Source: Flavobacterium sp. (lineage in GTDB: Bacteria; Bacteroidota; Bacteroidia; Flavobacteriales; Flavobacteriaceae). Taken from it: a stretch of 24,110 nucleotides of DNA. Each line of letters opens with the position of its first letter. Positions within the stretch are counted from its first letter, which is position 1. The notes below the pieces were generated by a model, which saw only the letters and a program-made list of their open reading frames with translations, made no database searches and was not told the origin of the DNA. Where the stretch lies: positions 1 to 24,110 of the forward strand of contig JASLHL010000025.1 of assembly GCA_030152225.1 (NCBI GenBank). The letters are read 5' to 3'. A program made the translations under genes and the position numbers. Below, in pieces: positions 1 to 7,503 of the stretch.

Positions 1-2
1 TT

Positions 3-203
3 GTATACGAACAGCTCAAACTGGATCCAGAAACGGTTCCGTTAAAACTGTTAAGCCGAATTGAAAAAGACGACAGCTTATTTGAACAGGCCTATACCTA
101 CATCCGACACGTAGAAATTTTGGAGGAACAAGCCACTATTGCTCCTTCCCTTCTATTACATTATCAAGTACCCAAACAACATTATATTTTATTCCATCTA
201 TGA
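3..203 (+). CDS. DUF3822 family protein, C-terminal fragment (5' end outside window)
   Basis: An open frame runs in from the left edge and ends at TGA, giving the last 66 residues. The surviving tail has a YEQLKLDPE-like segment, an RIEKDD turn and a YIRHVEIL strand, which I associate with the C-terminus of DUF3822 proteins. These are Bacteroidota proteins of about 260-280 residues with a predicted actin-like ATPase fold and no established function. The stop codon overlaps the start of the downstream methyltransferase gene by four bases (ATGA), so the two are very likely co-transcribed and translationally coupled. That adjacency to rsmD is the usual flavobacterial arrangement and supports the call. 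Only the tail is visible, so the family assignment rests on both this match and the neighbour. Confidence 0.6.
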   Translation, partial: VYEQLKLDPETVPLKLLSRIEKDDSLFEQAYTYIRHVEILEEQATIAPSLLLHYQVPKQHYILFHL

Positions 204-769
204 GAATTATTTCAGGAAAATTAAAAGGAAGAAAACTAAGTCCACCTAAAAACTTACCTGTTCGCCCTACTACAGACATGAGTAAAGAAGCTTTGTTTAA
301 TATTTTAAACAATCACTTCAATTTCTCTGAATTACAAGTGTTAGATTTGTTCGCAGGAACAGGAAGTATTAGTTACGAGTTTGCTTCAAGAGGCGTGGAA
401 AATATTGTCAGCATTGATGCTGATTACGGTTGTGTTAACTTTATCAAGAAAACAGCAAAAGATTTTGAGCTAAACATCGTTCCCTATAAATCAGATGTTT
501 TTAAATTCCTTGAAAAACACCGAGGAACCTACGAGATCATTTTTGCTGATCCACCTTATGATTTTACGCAAGAACAGTTTGAGAAAATAATAACAGATAT
601 CTTAGCTAATAACATCCTAGATGAAGAAGGAATGCTCGTTGTTGAACATTCAAAATTCACGAAACTAGAGCATTTGCCTCATTTTTCCTTTGAGAAAAAC
701 TACGGTGGATCTGTCTTTACGTTTTTTGAATACACTCAAGAGGATGAAGAGGATATAGAAGAAGAATAA
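200..769 (+). CDS. rsmD: 16S rRNA (guanine(966)-N(2))-methyltransferase RsmD
   Basis: A 189-residue SAM-dependent methyltransferase that places the N2 methyl group on G966 of 16S rRNA in the small subunit. The N-terminus MRIISGKLKGRKL followed by RPTTDMSKEALFN (residues 22-34) is the RsmD signature. The SAM-binding loop is FAGTGS at 51-56, the acidic end of strand 2 is SIDAD at 71-75, and the catalytic N6/N2-type motif is DPPY at 117-120. Length matches the family (about 180-200). The C-terminal EDEEDIEEE tail is an acidic extension that is probably not functional in catalysis. It overlaps the DUF3822 gene by four bases and ends directly at a strong palindromic terminator. Confidence 0.95.
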   Translation: MRIISGKLKGRKLSPPKNLPVRPTTDMSKEALFNILNNHFNFSELQVLDLFAGTGSISYEFASRGVENIVSIDADYGCVNFIKKTAKDFELNIVPYKSDVFKFLEKHRGTYEIIFADPPYDFTQEQFEKIITDILANNILDEEGMLVVEHSKFTKLEHLPHFSFEKNYGGSVFTFFEYTQEDEEDIEEE

Positions 770-799
770 AAAAATCCACACCTAGGTGTGGATTTTTTT
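768..799. terminator. Bidirectional intrinsic terminator shared by rsmD and rnpB
   Basis: A perfect 32-base palindrome: seven A, then ATCCACACCT/AGGTGTGGAT, then seven T. Read on plus it gives a hairpin plus T-tract just after the rsmD stop codon. Read on minus it gives the same about 25 bases after the RNase P RNA 3' end. It therefore serves both converging transcription units. Confidence 0.85.
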
Positions 800-822
800 A
801 TTGTTGTACTTTGATTTAAAAA

Positions 823-1137
823 TAAATGCAGATCTATAAGCCGGATTCTGTATGTACCGAAGTACACCCTTATCATTTATCCAGGCCATCAATTACTCAA
901 TGGCTCCATCTGCCTACCCCTAAAGCATCGGGCGAGCAGCCCTCGAACGCTAAATATACATGGCATTTCACCGTATAGAGTTTACCTGATTTCACTACAG
1001 CATTACCTGTACATCCTTTCTGTTGCACTTGTCCTCACGAATTGCTTCGCGGATGGGTGTTACCCACTATACCGCTCTATGGTGTCCAGACTTTCCTCTC
1101 GTTTATTGCTAAACCAGCGATAAGGCGATCTGCATAA
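823..1137 (-). ncRNA. rnpB: RNase P RNA, bacterial type A
   Basis: Catalytic RNA that removes the 5' leader from tRNA precursors, acting with the RnpA protein. On the minus strand the 5' conserved region GAGAGGAAAGTCTGGAC lies at about 1084-1100, and the 3' conserved region ACAGAATCCGGCTTATAGATC at about 831-852. These two form the universally conserved P4 core. The terminal P1 helix is visible as ATGCAGATC (1135-1127) pairing with GATCTGCAT (834-826), which fixes both ends to within a few bases. A perfect -7 element sits just upstream, and a palindromic terminator follows. Length near 315 nt is ordinary for Bacteroidota. The exact mature ends are inferred from P1 and promoter position. Confidence 0.95.
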
Positions 1138-1142
1138 GTCTG

Positions 1143-1172
1143 CAAAAGTACAGCTTTCCGCTCGAATGCGAA
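1143..1172 (-). promoter_or_regulatory. Promoter of rnpB (Bacteroidota type)
   Basis: On the minus strand TACTTTTG (1143-1150) is an exact match to the -7 consensus TAnnTTTG. It is preceded by a 19-base spacer and TTC (consensus TTG) at 1170-1172. The predicted start falls at about 1137, agreeing with the P1 helix of the RNA. Confidence 0.7.
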
Positions 1173-1201
1173 AAAACTATTTACTTTATTTTATCTATCG
1201 A

Positions 1202-2041
1202 TTATGGAATCCATTTCTTAGGGAAATTGGGCTTGCGTTTTTCTAAAAATGCATTGCGCCCTTCAATCGCCTCTTCTGTCATATAAGCCAAACGCGTTGC
1301 CTCTCCAGCAAACACTTGTTGTCCTACCATTCCATCATCAGTTAAGTTCATTGCAAACTTCAACATCTTAATAGAGGTCGGCGATTTAGCTAGTACTTCT
1401 TGTGCCCATTCATAGGCTGTATCTTCTAACTCCGCATGCGGAATAACCGCATTGACCATCCCCATTTCAAAGGCCTCTTGAGCAGAGTAATTTCTACCTA
1501 AAAAGAAAATTTCTCTTGCCTTTTTCTGTCCGACCATTTTGGCCAAATAAGCAGATCCGTAGCCCCCATCAAAACTCGTTACGTCTGCATCTGTTTGCTT
1601 AAAAATAGCGTGTTCCTTACTCGCTAAGGTCATATCGCAAACCACGTGTAAACTATGTCCTCCTCCTACAGCCCAACCTGGAACTACAGCAATGACAACT
1701 TTGGGCATAAAGCGAATTAAACGCTGTACCTCTAAGATATTCAATCGATGCATACCATCTTCTCCTACATACCCTTGATGACCTCTTGCCTTTTGATCGC
1801 CACCGCTACAAAAAGAATAAACACCATCTTTGGGAGACGGCCCTTCTGCAGATAGTAAAACTACGCCAATAGAGGTGTCTTCTTGAGCATCGTAAAAAGC
1901 ACGATATAATTCACTTGTTGTCTTAGGTCTAAAAGCATTTCGAACTTCTGGACGATTAAACGCAATACGAGCGACTCCATTACACTTTTTATAGGTAATA
2001 TCTTCAAACTCGATCGCCGTTTTCCATTCTATCTTACTCAT
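1202..2041 (-). CDS. menB: 1,4-dihydroxy-2-naphthoyl-CoA synthase (MenB)
   Basis: Crotonase-fold enzyme that closes the second ring of menaquinone by converting O-succinylbenzoyl-CoA to 1,4-dihydroxy-2-naphthoyl-CoA in the cytoplasm. The 279 residues match the family length. Visible motifs are FCSGGDQ (77-83), oxyanion-hole WAVGGGHSL (123-131) and QTDADVTSFDGGYGS (149-163). Asp158 and Ser156 correspond to catalytic residues of the Mycobacterium enzyme. Asp151 stands where E. coli MenB has the glycine that binds bicarbonate, so this is a type II (bicarbonate-independent) enzyme by known family logic. The C-terminus KRKPNFPKKWIP is typical. It is transcribed toward rnpB. Other men genes are not in the window. 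Confidence 0.95.
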   Translation of the reverse strand: MSKIEWKTAIEFEDITYKKCNGVARIAFNRPEVRNAFRPKTTSELYRAFYDAQEDTSIGVVLLSAEGPSPKDGVYSFCSGGDQKARGHQGYVGEDGMHRLNILEVQRLIRFMPKVVIAVVPGWAVGGGHSLHVVCDMTLASKEHAIFKQTDADVTSFDGGYGSAYLAKMVGQKKAREIFFLGRNYSAQEAFEMGMVNAVIPHAELEDTAYEWAQEVLAKSPTSIKMLKFAMNLTDDGMVGQQVFAGEATRLAYMTEEAIEGRNAFLEKRKPNFPKKWIP

Positions 2042-2221
2042 ATCTTTTCTTATTTGTGAGTAAAATTACTGTTTTTTTACTTGATATCTAAACAAAGACC
2101 GCGAGAATCCCTTTCCCCTTTTCTTCCGTCCTAATCCCCTATATTCCTCCTCCATAAAAAGCACATTTTATATACTTCTCAATTATTTTAATTAGAATTT
2201 GAAAGTTTAGTGAGAATTTTC

Positions 2222-2250
2222 TTTGATATTCAATAACTTTTATTAATTTG
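2222..2250 (+). promoter_or_regulatory. Possible promoter of the serine hydrolase lipoprotein gene
   Basis: TTTG (2222-2225) and TTAATTTG (2243-2250, one mismatch to TAnnTTTG) are separated by 17 bases, about 40 bases before the chosen ATG. The spacing is slightly short, so the call is tentative. If correct, it places the alternative TTG start at 2248 inside the promoter. Confidence 0.35.
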
Positions 2251-2289
2251 GTTTTTTCTTTAAAAAATCCCTACAAGACAGTAAGACTA

Positions 2290-3474
2290 ATGAATACCAA
2301 ACTCACACTCGCTTTAGTTAGCTTATTAGCTTTAGCTTCTTGCAAACAACAGCAAGAAACTACTATGGATTTAGCCTTGAATATGCCCATTATCAAAGAA
2401 CATAATGTGTTGATCGACAAACCGTATGAATCGTCATTTCAAGAACTAAAACCAGAATACATCCTTGAAAAAGGACAGCAGATCGAAGATTTTTACAACC
2501 AATATATCAATAAAAGCGGTTATACCGGAAGTTTTTTAGTGGCACAAAATGGAAAGATTTTATATGAGCACTATTCAGGTTATGCCAACAAGAAACAAAA
2601 TGAATTCATTACAGAAAACACTCCTATTCACGTAGCTTCTGTTGGAAAAGTAATCACAGCAGTAACGGTTTTACGACTAGTACAGGAAGGCCTTATTCGC
2701 TTGGATCAACCCGTTTCTGAAATTATTGATGGTTTTCCTTATGATGCAATTACGGTTCGAACGCTATTAAGCCATCGCAGTGGCTTGAAATACTACGGAT
2801 ATTATCCGAACAAATGGACCACTAATAATGTAATCACCAATGATCAAGTTATTGAGGTCATTAACAGCAAATCGGTTGCTCTAGATTTTAAACCCAATAC
2901 GCGTTTTACCTATAGCAATACTAATTATGTCGTGTTGGCTTCGATCGTTGAAAAAATAACAGGTAAAAAATTCAAACAAGCTGTACGCGATTTAATTTTC
3001 GATCCACTAGAAATGAATCACAGTTTTGTGTTTGATGATATTACACACAAAAACCAGGTGACACAATCCTATAATTCTAATTATCGTGAGATGCATTGGG
3101 ACTATATGGATGGAACGTATGGAGATAAAAACATCTATACCACGCCTAGAGACATGCTGAAATTAGATACCGCTATGTATTCTGATGATTTCTTAAGTGC
3201 TGATTTAAAAGGACAAATGACAGAAGGATACAGTTTTGAAAGTAAAGGTACGCGCAATTATGGATTAGGTATGCGTTTGATCAAAATGAAAAACGACAAA
3301 AACTACACCTATCACAATGGTTGGTGGAGAGGAAATACATCGTCTTACATTCGCTTAGCTGATTCCAATGCTTGTATTATCCTTTTCTCAAACAAATATT
3401 CGAAATCAACGTATAAAACAATTGATTTATCTCACTATTTAGGAGATTACCCTGTTGGAAATGTGGAATTATAA
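2290..3474 (+). CDS. Serine hydrolase lipoprotein, class C beta-lactamase family
   Basis: A 394-residue secreted lipoprotein of the beta-lactamase/penicillin-binding fold. The N-terminus is a lipoprotein signal peptide with lipobox ALASC, acylated Cys18. All three active-site motifs are present: SVGK with nucleophile Ser117 and Lys120, YSN (208-210), and HNG (342-344). This set is shared by class C beta-lactamases, DD-peptidases and esterases such as EstB, so the true substrate (peptidoglycan peptide, ester or beta-lactam) cannot be read from sequence. The 30-60 residue region after Cys18 looks like a linker to the outer membrane. I chose ATG 2290 rather than TTG 2248 because it begins the signal peptide. 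It is a single-gene unit facing a strong hairpin downstream. Confidence 0.85.
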   Translation: MNTKLTLALVSLLALASCKQQQETTMDLALNMPIIKEHNVLIDKPYESSFQELKPEYILEKGQQIEDFYNQYINKSGYTGSFLVAQNGKILYEHYSGYANKKQNEFITENTPIHVASVGKVITAVTVLRLVQEGLIRLDQPVSEIIDGFPYDAITVRTLLSHRSGLKYYGYYPNKWTTNNVITNDQVIEVINSKSVALDFKPNTRFTYSNTNYVVLASIVEKITGKKFKQAVRDLIFDPLEMNHSFVFDDITHKNQVTQSYNSNYREMHWDYMDGTYGDKNIYTTPRDMLKLDTAMYSDDFLSADLKGQMTEGYSFESKGTRNYGLGMRLIKMKNDKNYTYHNGWWRGNTSSYIRLADSNACIILFSNKYSKSTYKTIDLSHYLGDYPVGNVEL

Positions 3475-3709
3475 GGAAAATGAAAGATGGAACATGAGAC
3501 AAGAGTATTTTTACAGTGAATTAAAAACGACGTCTTGAATGAAGATCATTTCATCTTCTACTATAGATTATAAAATAAGAGTCATAAAAAAGATAAGGGG
3601 AATTGCTTTTGCAATTCCCCTTATCTTTTTTATGCATGCTTGCGTTTTTTTATATTGTCAAGAAAAAAAGCATCTCCCATCTCCATTTTCCCATCTCCAT
3701 TTCCCATCT
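3475..3709. repeat. Intergenic element with inverted purine-rich ends and tandem 13-14 bp units
   Basis: Next to the trkA stop codon the unit CCCATCTCCATTT(T) occurs at 3676-3689 and 3690-3702, with partial copies before (3671-3675) and after (3703-3709). On the other side of the central hairpin, just after the serine hydrolase stop, GGAAAATG at 3475-3482 followed by GATGG (3486-3490) is a degenerate inverted match to the same unit (CATTTTCC at 3684-3691). It resembles dispersed intergenic repeats of Flavobacteriia, but copy number elsewhere cannot be seen here. Confidence 0.5.
3583..3634. terminator. Very long bidirectional terminator hairpin
   Basis: A perfect 24-bp stem (3583-3606 with 3611-3634) closed by a TTTT loop. 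The core is AGATAAGGGGAATTGC, and A- or T-runs at both ends make it work in either direction. It lies between the converging serine hydrolase gene and the trkH-trkA unit. Confidence 0.8.
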
Positions 3710-4391
3710 AATCATTCAAAATGCGCTTAATATCTTTATTATCCCCGTAAATCACCATAATATCACCTTGGTGTAAAACGGTATCATACGAAGCGATACC
3801 TTGTACTTCGTGAATTTTGCGTTGCGCACCAAAGAAGTTGCGTTCTTCACGCACTTTTAAGGTTGTTAACACCACTAAATTATAATTGGTTCTAAATCCT
3901 ATCTCCCCCAATGTTTTGTTAGCAAAACGCTCAGAAATCGTTATTTCTACAATACTATAACGTCCGTTTATTTCGTACGAATCCACCACACCTTTGATGC
4001 ACAATTTCTTTGCCCAGCGTTCGGCTGTTTCTTCTTCTGGATGTACAATCTCATCCACGCCAATGGCTTGTAAAACATTCTCGTGTAGGGGTGTAATGGC
4101 ACGACTGATTAAGCGCTTGACATTCAAATTTTTCAATACCGCAGTTGTCATAATATTTGCTCCTTGATCTTCTCCAATGGCCACAATCACAATATCCGTA
4201 TTAGCCAAAGGCAATTCGGCAACTAAATATTGATCGGTTGAATCCAAGCAAATCGTATGGGATACTTTGTCTTTATTGGCATCCACTCGAGCCATATTTT
4301 TATCTACTCCGATTACTTCATTGCCTTGCTCCGTTAGCTTTTGTGCCAAGGAAGCTCCAAAATTTCCCAAACCGATAATGATATATTTCAT
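3708..4391 (-). CDS. K+ uptake regulatory subunit, TrkA/KtrA family (RCK protein)
   Basis: A 227-residue cytoplasmic gating subunit for the TrkH-type channel encoded just upstream. Residues 1-120 form the RCK_N Rossmann domain with nucleotide loop GLGNFG (7-12) and Asp30 at the end of strand 2. Residues from about 140 to 225 form RCK_C, a small ligand-binding domain. One RCK_N/RCK_C pair makes it KtrA-like rather than the tandem-duplicated E. coli TrkA. Family knowledge says an octameric ring binds ATP/ADP (or NAD) and opens or closes the pore. The ATG lies 13 bases after the trkH stop, so the two are in one operon, transcribed from the kinase side. Confidence 0.9.
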   Translation of the reverse strand: MKYIIIGLGNFGASLAQKLTEQGNEVIGVDKNMARVDANKDKVSHTICLDSTDQYLVAELPLANTDIVIVAIGEDQGANIMTTAVLKNLNVKRLISRAITPLHENVLQAIGVDEIVHPEEETAERWAKKLCIKGVVDSYEINGRYSIVEITISERFANKTLGEIGFRTNYNLVVLTTLKVREERNFFGAQRKIHEVQGIASYDTVLHQGDIMVIYGDNKDIKRILND

Positions 4392-4404
4392 AGTATGTTT
4401 CTTC

Positions 4405-6195
4405 TTAGTTAATCAAAATTTCTTCTGTTGGATACCTGTAATTGGTTACTGTTTCTTTTTTGCCAATTGCGATTAAAAGGGTTAAAATACTTACGCGCCC
4501 CACAAACATCAGCATAATCAAGGTTACTTTACTAGGATCCGTTAATTTGGATGTAATTCCCGTACTCAACCCCGCTGTGCTATAGGCAGAAAAAGCCTCA
4601 TAAGACAAGCGAATAATATCGATCGTTGGTTCAAAAAAGGTCAAAGCAAATAAAGCTACACCGATGATAAACAAAGATAGAAAGATAATCGCAAAAGCAC
4701 GTCGTACTGCTGACTCATCTACTTCTCTTCGATTCACTTCAATTCTTGTTTTCCCCTTCATCAACGTCCATATATTGAGTAAAGCAATAGCGAATGTAGT
4801 GGTTTTAATCCCCCCTCCTGTTGAAATTGGAGAGGCTCCAATCCACATCAACAGCATCAAGATCAAAAAGGTAGGCACCGTAAATAAATTATTATCTACC
4901 GATGCAAATCCAGCCGTACGCGGTGATGTAGCAGTAAAAAAGGCGACTACGACTTTCCCAATACCGTGATGTTCTGCTAGTGTATTATTGTACTCTAAGC
5001 AATAAACAAGTAGGGTTCCCCCTACGATTAAACCTGCTGTAGTGATCAAAATGATCTTTGTACTTAAATTAATCACCCGAGGCACGTATAAACTTGCTTC
5101 TTTTAAACTAAAAGGTAAAAGGCGATTGACAATTAAATGTTTGATGTATTTATAGACATTATAGACAATGGGGAAGCCCAATCCTCCCATAATAAACAAG
5201 CCTGCTATAATCAACTGTAAGGGATAGTTAAATCGATATTCTAAGGTATATAAATTCTCAGGTAAGGTGGAAAAACCTGCATTACAAAAAGCGGAAACGC
5301 CGTGAAAAACGGCAAAAAATATCCGATCATAGATCGAGTCGAATACCTGGTGACGAATACTGATAAAGATAGCAATCATCCCGATAAATTGAATAATCCC
5401 TGAGATAATCATAATGCGTTTCAACGTAGCAAAAACATCACCTAATTTATTGACTGATGAAACGTCTTTGAGTACCAATTGATTGCCATACGAAGCTTTA
5501 CCTCTAAAGAAATAGCTAAAATAACTCGCAATAGTCATAATTCCCAATCCCCCACACTCCATCAAAAAAATCATCACCGTTTTACCAAATAAAGTAAACT
5601 GACTACCGATATCTACTGTAGAGAGTCCCGTCACACAAACGGCGCTCGTTGCAGTAAACAAGGCGTCAATATAACGCATACTTCCAGGTGTTACTGTGGC
5701 TTTAGGAAACGAAAGCATAAAGGCGCCGATAAAGATAATCAGCAAAAAACTAACAATAAATAACTGAGGAGGTGTAAGTTTCGTTTTTTTCAAATTAAGC
5801 TGTAGCATGGAAAACTCCCGTACGAGCATAATAAAAACAGCAAAGAAAATCACTGCATTACTATCAAAAAATCGATTGGTATGTTCGGGTTGCCAACGAA
5901 CAACAACCAGCGTCAAAAATAGTAAAACGCTGAATCCATCAAATATCTTAACCCCTAAGCTAGGTTGTTTCTTCTGTCGAAAGGCACTGTAATATCGATA
6001 AAGGATAATAACCATCCCCATGGTTAAACACACATTATACAAATGGTGTAAATGGCTGTGATAGTCATTAAGCGTATTAAAGCCCAAATCAAAAATTAGG
6101 GCAAAAAGCGAAATAAAGCTGAGTAAAAATGGCAAGCGAACTAAAAAATACTTCACTCGATTTACAACGATAGTTTTGAAATAAAATAATGGCAT
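4405..6195 (-). CDS. TrkH/KtrB family potassium uptake channel protein
   Basis: A 596-residue inner-membrane K+ translocating subunit. The four pore-loop selectivity segments are visible as VCVTGLS (Gly190), CNAGFS (Gly307), RTAGFA (Gly429) and STAGLS (Gly542), which is the four-repeat M1-P-M2 plan of the family. Residues from about 150 onward correspond to the usual channel core. The first 140 residues add about four hydrophobic segments (roughly 19-39, 53-69, 87-99, 113-127), making it longer than KtrB (about 450). It starts two bases after the DUF3037 stop and is followed by its RCK partner after 13 bases. It is probably expressed with the two upstream genes. Pore glycines are intact, so it should be functional. 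Confidence 0.92.
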   Translation of the reverse strand: MPLFYFKTIVVNRVKYFLVRLPFLLSFISLFALIFDLGFNTLNDYHSHLHHLYNVCLTMGMVIILYRYYSAFRQKKQPSLGVKIFDGFSVLLFLTLVVVRWQPEHTNRFFDSNAVIFFAVFIMLVREFSMLQLNLKKTKLTPPQLFIVSFLLIIFIGAFMLSFPKATVTPGSMRYIDALFTATSAVCVTGLSTVDIGSQFTLFGKTVMIFLMECGGLGIMTIASYFSYFFRGKASYGNQLVLKDVSSVNKLGDVFATLKRIMIISGIIQFIGMIAIFISIRHQVFDSIYDRIFFAVFHGVSAFCNAGFSTLPENLYTLEYRFNYPLQLIIAGLFIMGGLGFPIVYNVYKYIKHLIVNRLLPFSLKEASLYVPRVINLSTKIILITTAGLIVGGTLLVYCLEYNNTLAEHHGIGKVVVAFFTATSPRTAGFASVDNNLFTVPTFLILMLLMWIGASPISTGGGIKTTTFAIALLNIWTLMKGKTRIEVNRREVDESAVRRAFAIIFLSLFIIGVALFALTFFEPTIDIIRLSYEAFSAYSTAGLSTGITSKLTDPSKVTLIMLMFVGRVSILTLLIAIGKKETVTNYRYPTEEILIN

Positions 6196-6197
6196 AG

Positions 6198-6572
6198 CTA
6201 CAAAACAAGTTCGTCAAAAAGTTGATCAAAGGTTTGATTGACATCTTCTGTTAATCCACAATGTGTAGGAGAAACTTGAATACAAGAACTCTTCGTTGCT
6301 GCTAACCAGCGAAAGCGTTCTGCGGCATCAAAACTGTTAATAGGACTTGCTTTCGCTTCTGCTTCTGCAATTGCAATAAACGCCATAATATGTTTTTCTA
6401 ATACATCGAGATCTATCTCTGTTCTAAAACACGCCAATTTTTCGTGATCTAAATAGTATTGTCCCCTTAAATTTCGCTTCTGTTTACAAAACAATAAGAG
6501 TCCAATATTGATAAATTCGCCACGTTCAACACGAGGAACGAATCGAATTACTGCATACTCATATACCAACAT
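6198..6572 (-). CDS. DUF3037 family protein
   Basis: A 124-residue soluble protein matching DUF3037: an N-terminal YEYAVIRFVPRVERGEFINIG segment and LLFC strand, then a mixed helical body. The molecular function of the family is not established. I chose the ATG at 6572, giving MLVYEYAV, rather than the upstream ATG at 6605, because family members begin at this point. Its start overlaps the end of the HipA-like kinase gene by 14 bases, so translation is likely coupled. The DUF3037/HipA-like pairing recurs in Bacteroidota and Actinobacteria (family knowledge), which suggests the two proteins act together. Confidence 0.8.
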   Translation of the reverse strand: MLVYEYAVIRFVPRVERGEFINIGLLLFCKQKRNLRGQYYLDHEKLACFRTEIDLDVLEKHIMAFIAIAEAEAKASPINSFDAAERFRWLAATKSSCIQVSPTHCGLTEDVNQTFDQLFDELVL

Positions 6573-7353
6573 TGCGTAACTTTTTTGCTTCGTTAACAAA
6601 CACATCAGCCTGATCTCTTCTCAATTGTAAAAATTGAAAATAAACGGTTCTAATCTCTTCAGGTTCTAAGTCGGACTCTTCCCAAGTTAACCAGTCTACA
6701 GGGATTTGTTGCACAAGATCGCGCAAAACCTCATCAGTTAAAACTTGAGTAAACGCTTGATTGACTTCATCCAATTTAGAAGCTTTCGCCAATAAAACGT
6801 GATCTTTGATTAAAGTAAATGGAGTCACTGCACTTTTTTCCCAATTGGTAAACGAGTGGTGAAAATAAAAAGAAGCCCCGTGATCAATTAACCACAATTC
6901 TTTGTGCCATACCAACATATTGGTATTGCGAAAGGTGCGATCTACATTGGTAATAAACGCATCCAACCAAACCACTTTCGAAGCCAACAATTCATCTACT
7001 TCAAAAGCTTGTGGATCAAAAGTCAAAGCTCCCGAAAGAAAGTGCAAGCCCAAATTCAATCCTTGACTGAATTTGAGTAAGTCTTGAATTTCTTCATCCG
7101 CTTCTGTTCGTCCAAAAGCTTCATCAAGCGTCGCAAATACCAATTCAGGAACAGGTAATGCTAGCGTTTTCGCCAATAATCCACCTAGTAATTCCGCAAT
7201 TAAGGCTTTAACTCCATGTCCGGCTCCCCGAAATTTAATCACGTATTTAAAACCGTCATCTGCATCCGCTAAAGCGGGCAAAGAACCTCCTTCTCGCAAA
7301 GGAGTTACATAACGCGTTACCACGACACTTCTCAATTCAAGGGTTTTATTCAT
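6559..7353 (-). CDS. HipA-like kinase domain protein (HipA_2 type)
   Basis: About 264 residues resembling the compact HipA-like kinase family, which lacks the N-terminal domain of true HipA toxins. Numbering from the upstream ATG at 7377: Lys48 in YVIKF is the likely ATP lysine, NVDRTFRNTN (144-153) is the catalytic loop with Asp146, and LIDHG (164-168) replaces the metal-binding DFG. I prefer the ATG at 7353 (MNKTLELR) as start, since family members begin there; the longer form adds eight residues. HipA itself phosphorylates GltX, but the target of this subfamily is not known to me. There is no HipB-like antitoxin next to it; the partner is DUF3037, overlapping by 14 bases, followed by trkH and trkA. 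Confidence 0.78.
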   Translation of the reverse strand: MNKTLELRSVVVTRYVTPLREGGSLPALADADDGFKYVIKFRGAGHGVKALIAELLGGLLAKTLALPVPELVFATLDEAFGRTEADEEIQDLLKFSQGLNLGLHFLSGALTFDPQAFEVDELLASKVVWLDAFITNVDRTFRNTNMLVWHKELWLIDHGASFYFHHSFTNWEKSAVTPFTLIKDHVLLAKASKLDEVNQAFTQVLTDEVLRDLVQQIPVDWLTWEESDLEPEEIRTVYFQFLQLRRDQADVFVNEAKKLRNVGI

Positions 7354-7440
7354 GTTTGTGTATTCTAATTTAATCAAAAGATTGGGTCAATTAAAAGTAA
7401 GCTTTCTCTTTGTTTTTGCCAACCCAATCCTTCTAAAAAA

Positions 7441-7466
7441 TAAAAAAGGGATACCTCCCTTTTTTA
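7441..7466 (-). terminator. Intrinsic terminator after the 132-aa membrane protein gene
   Basis: An 11-bp stem TAAAAAAGGGA (7441-7451) / TCCCTTTTTTA (7456-7466) with loop TACC. On the minus strand it lies about 40 bases past the stop codon at 7504 and is followed by six T (complement of 7435-7440). It separates this gene from the kinase operon. Confidence 0.75.
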
Positions 7467-7503
7467 TACTCCTATTGCTGTATTAAAAATACTCTTTACT
7501 GGT

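Noticed and set aside
2248..2289. N-terminal extension of the serine hydrolase from a TTG codon
   Set aside because: It precedes a complete lipoprotein signal peptide beginning at ATG 2290 and overlaps the likely -7 promoter element.
3539..3730. 63-codon plus-strand open frame
   Set aside because: It runs through the 24-bp terminator hairpin and the tandem repeat and enters trkA; composition is not protein-like.
6559..7353. A classic HipBA toxin-antitoxin module
   Set aside because: No helix-turn-helix HipB gene is adjacent, and the kinase is the compact subfamily without the HipA N-terminal domain.
7381..7428. ATTGGGT / ACCCAAT inverted repeat upstream of the kinase gene
   Set aside because: Arms of seven bases separated by over 30 bases can occur by chance; no promoter context supports an operator.
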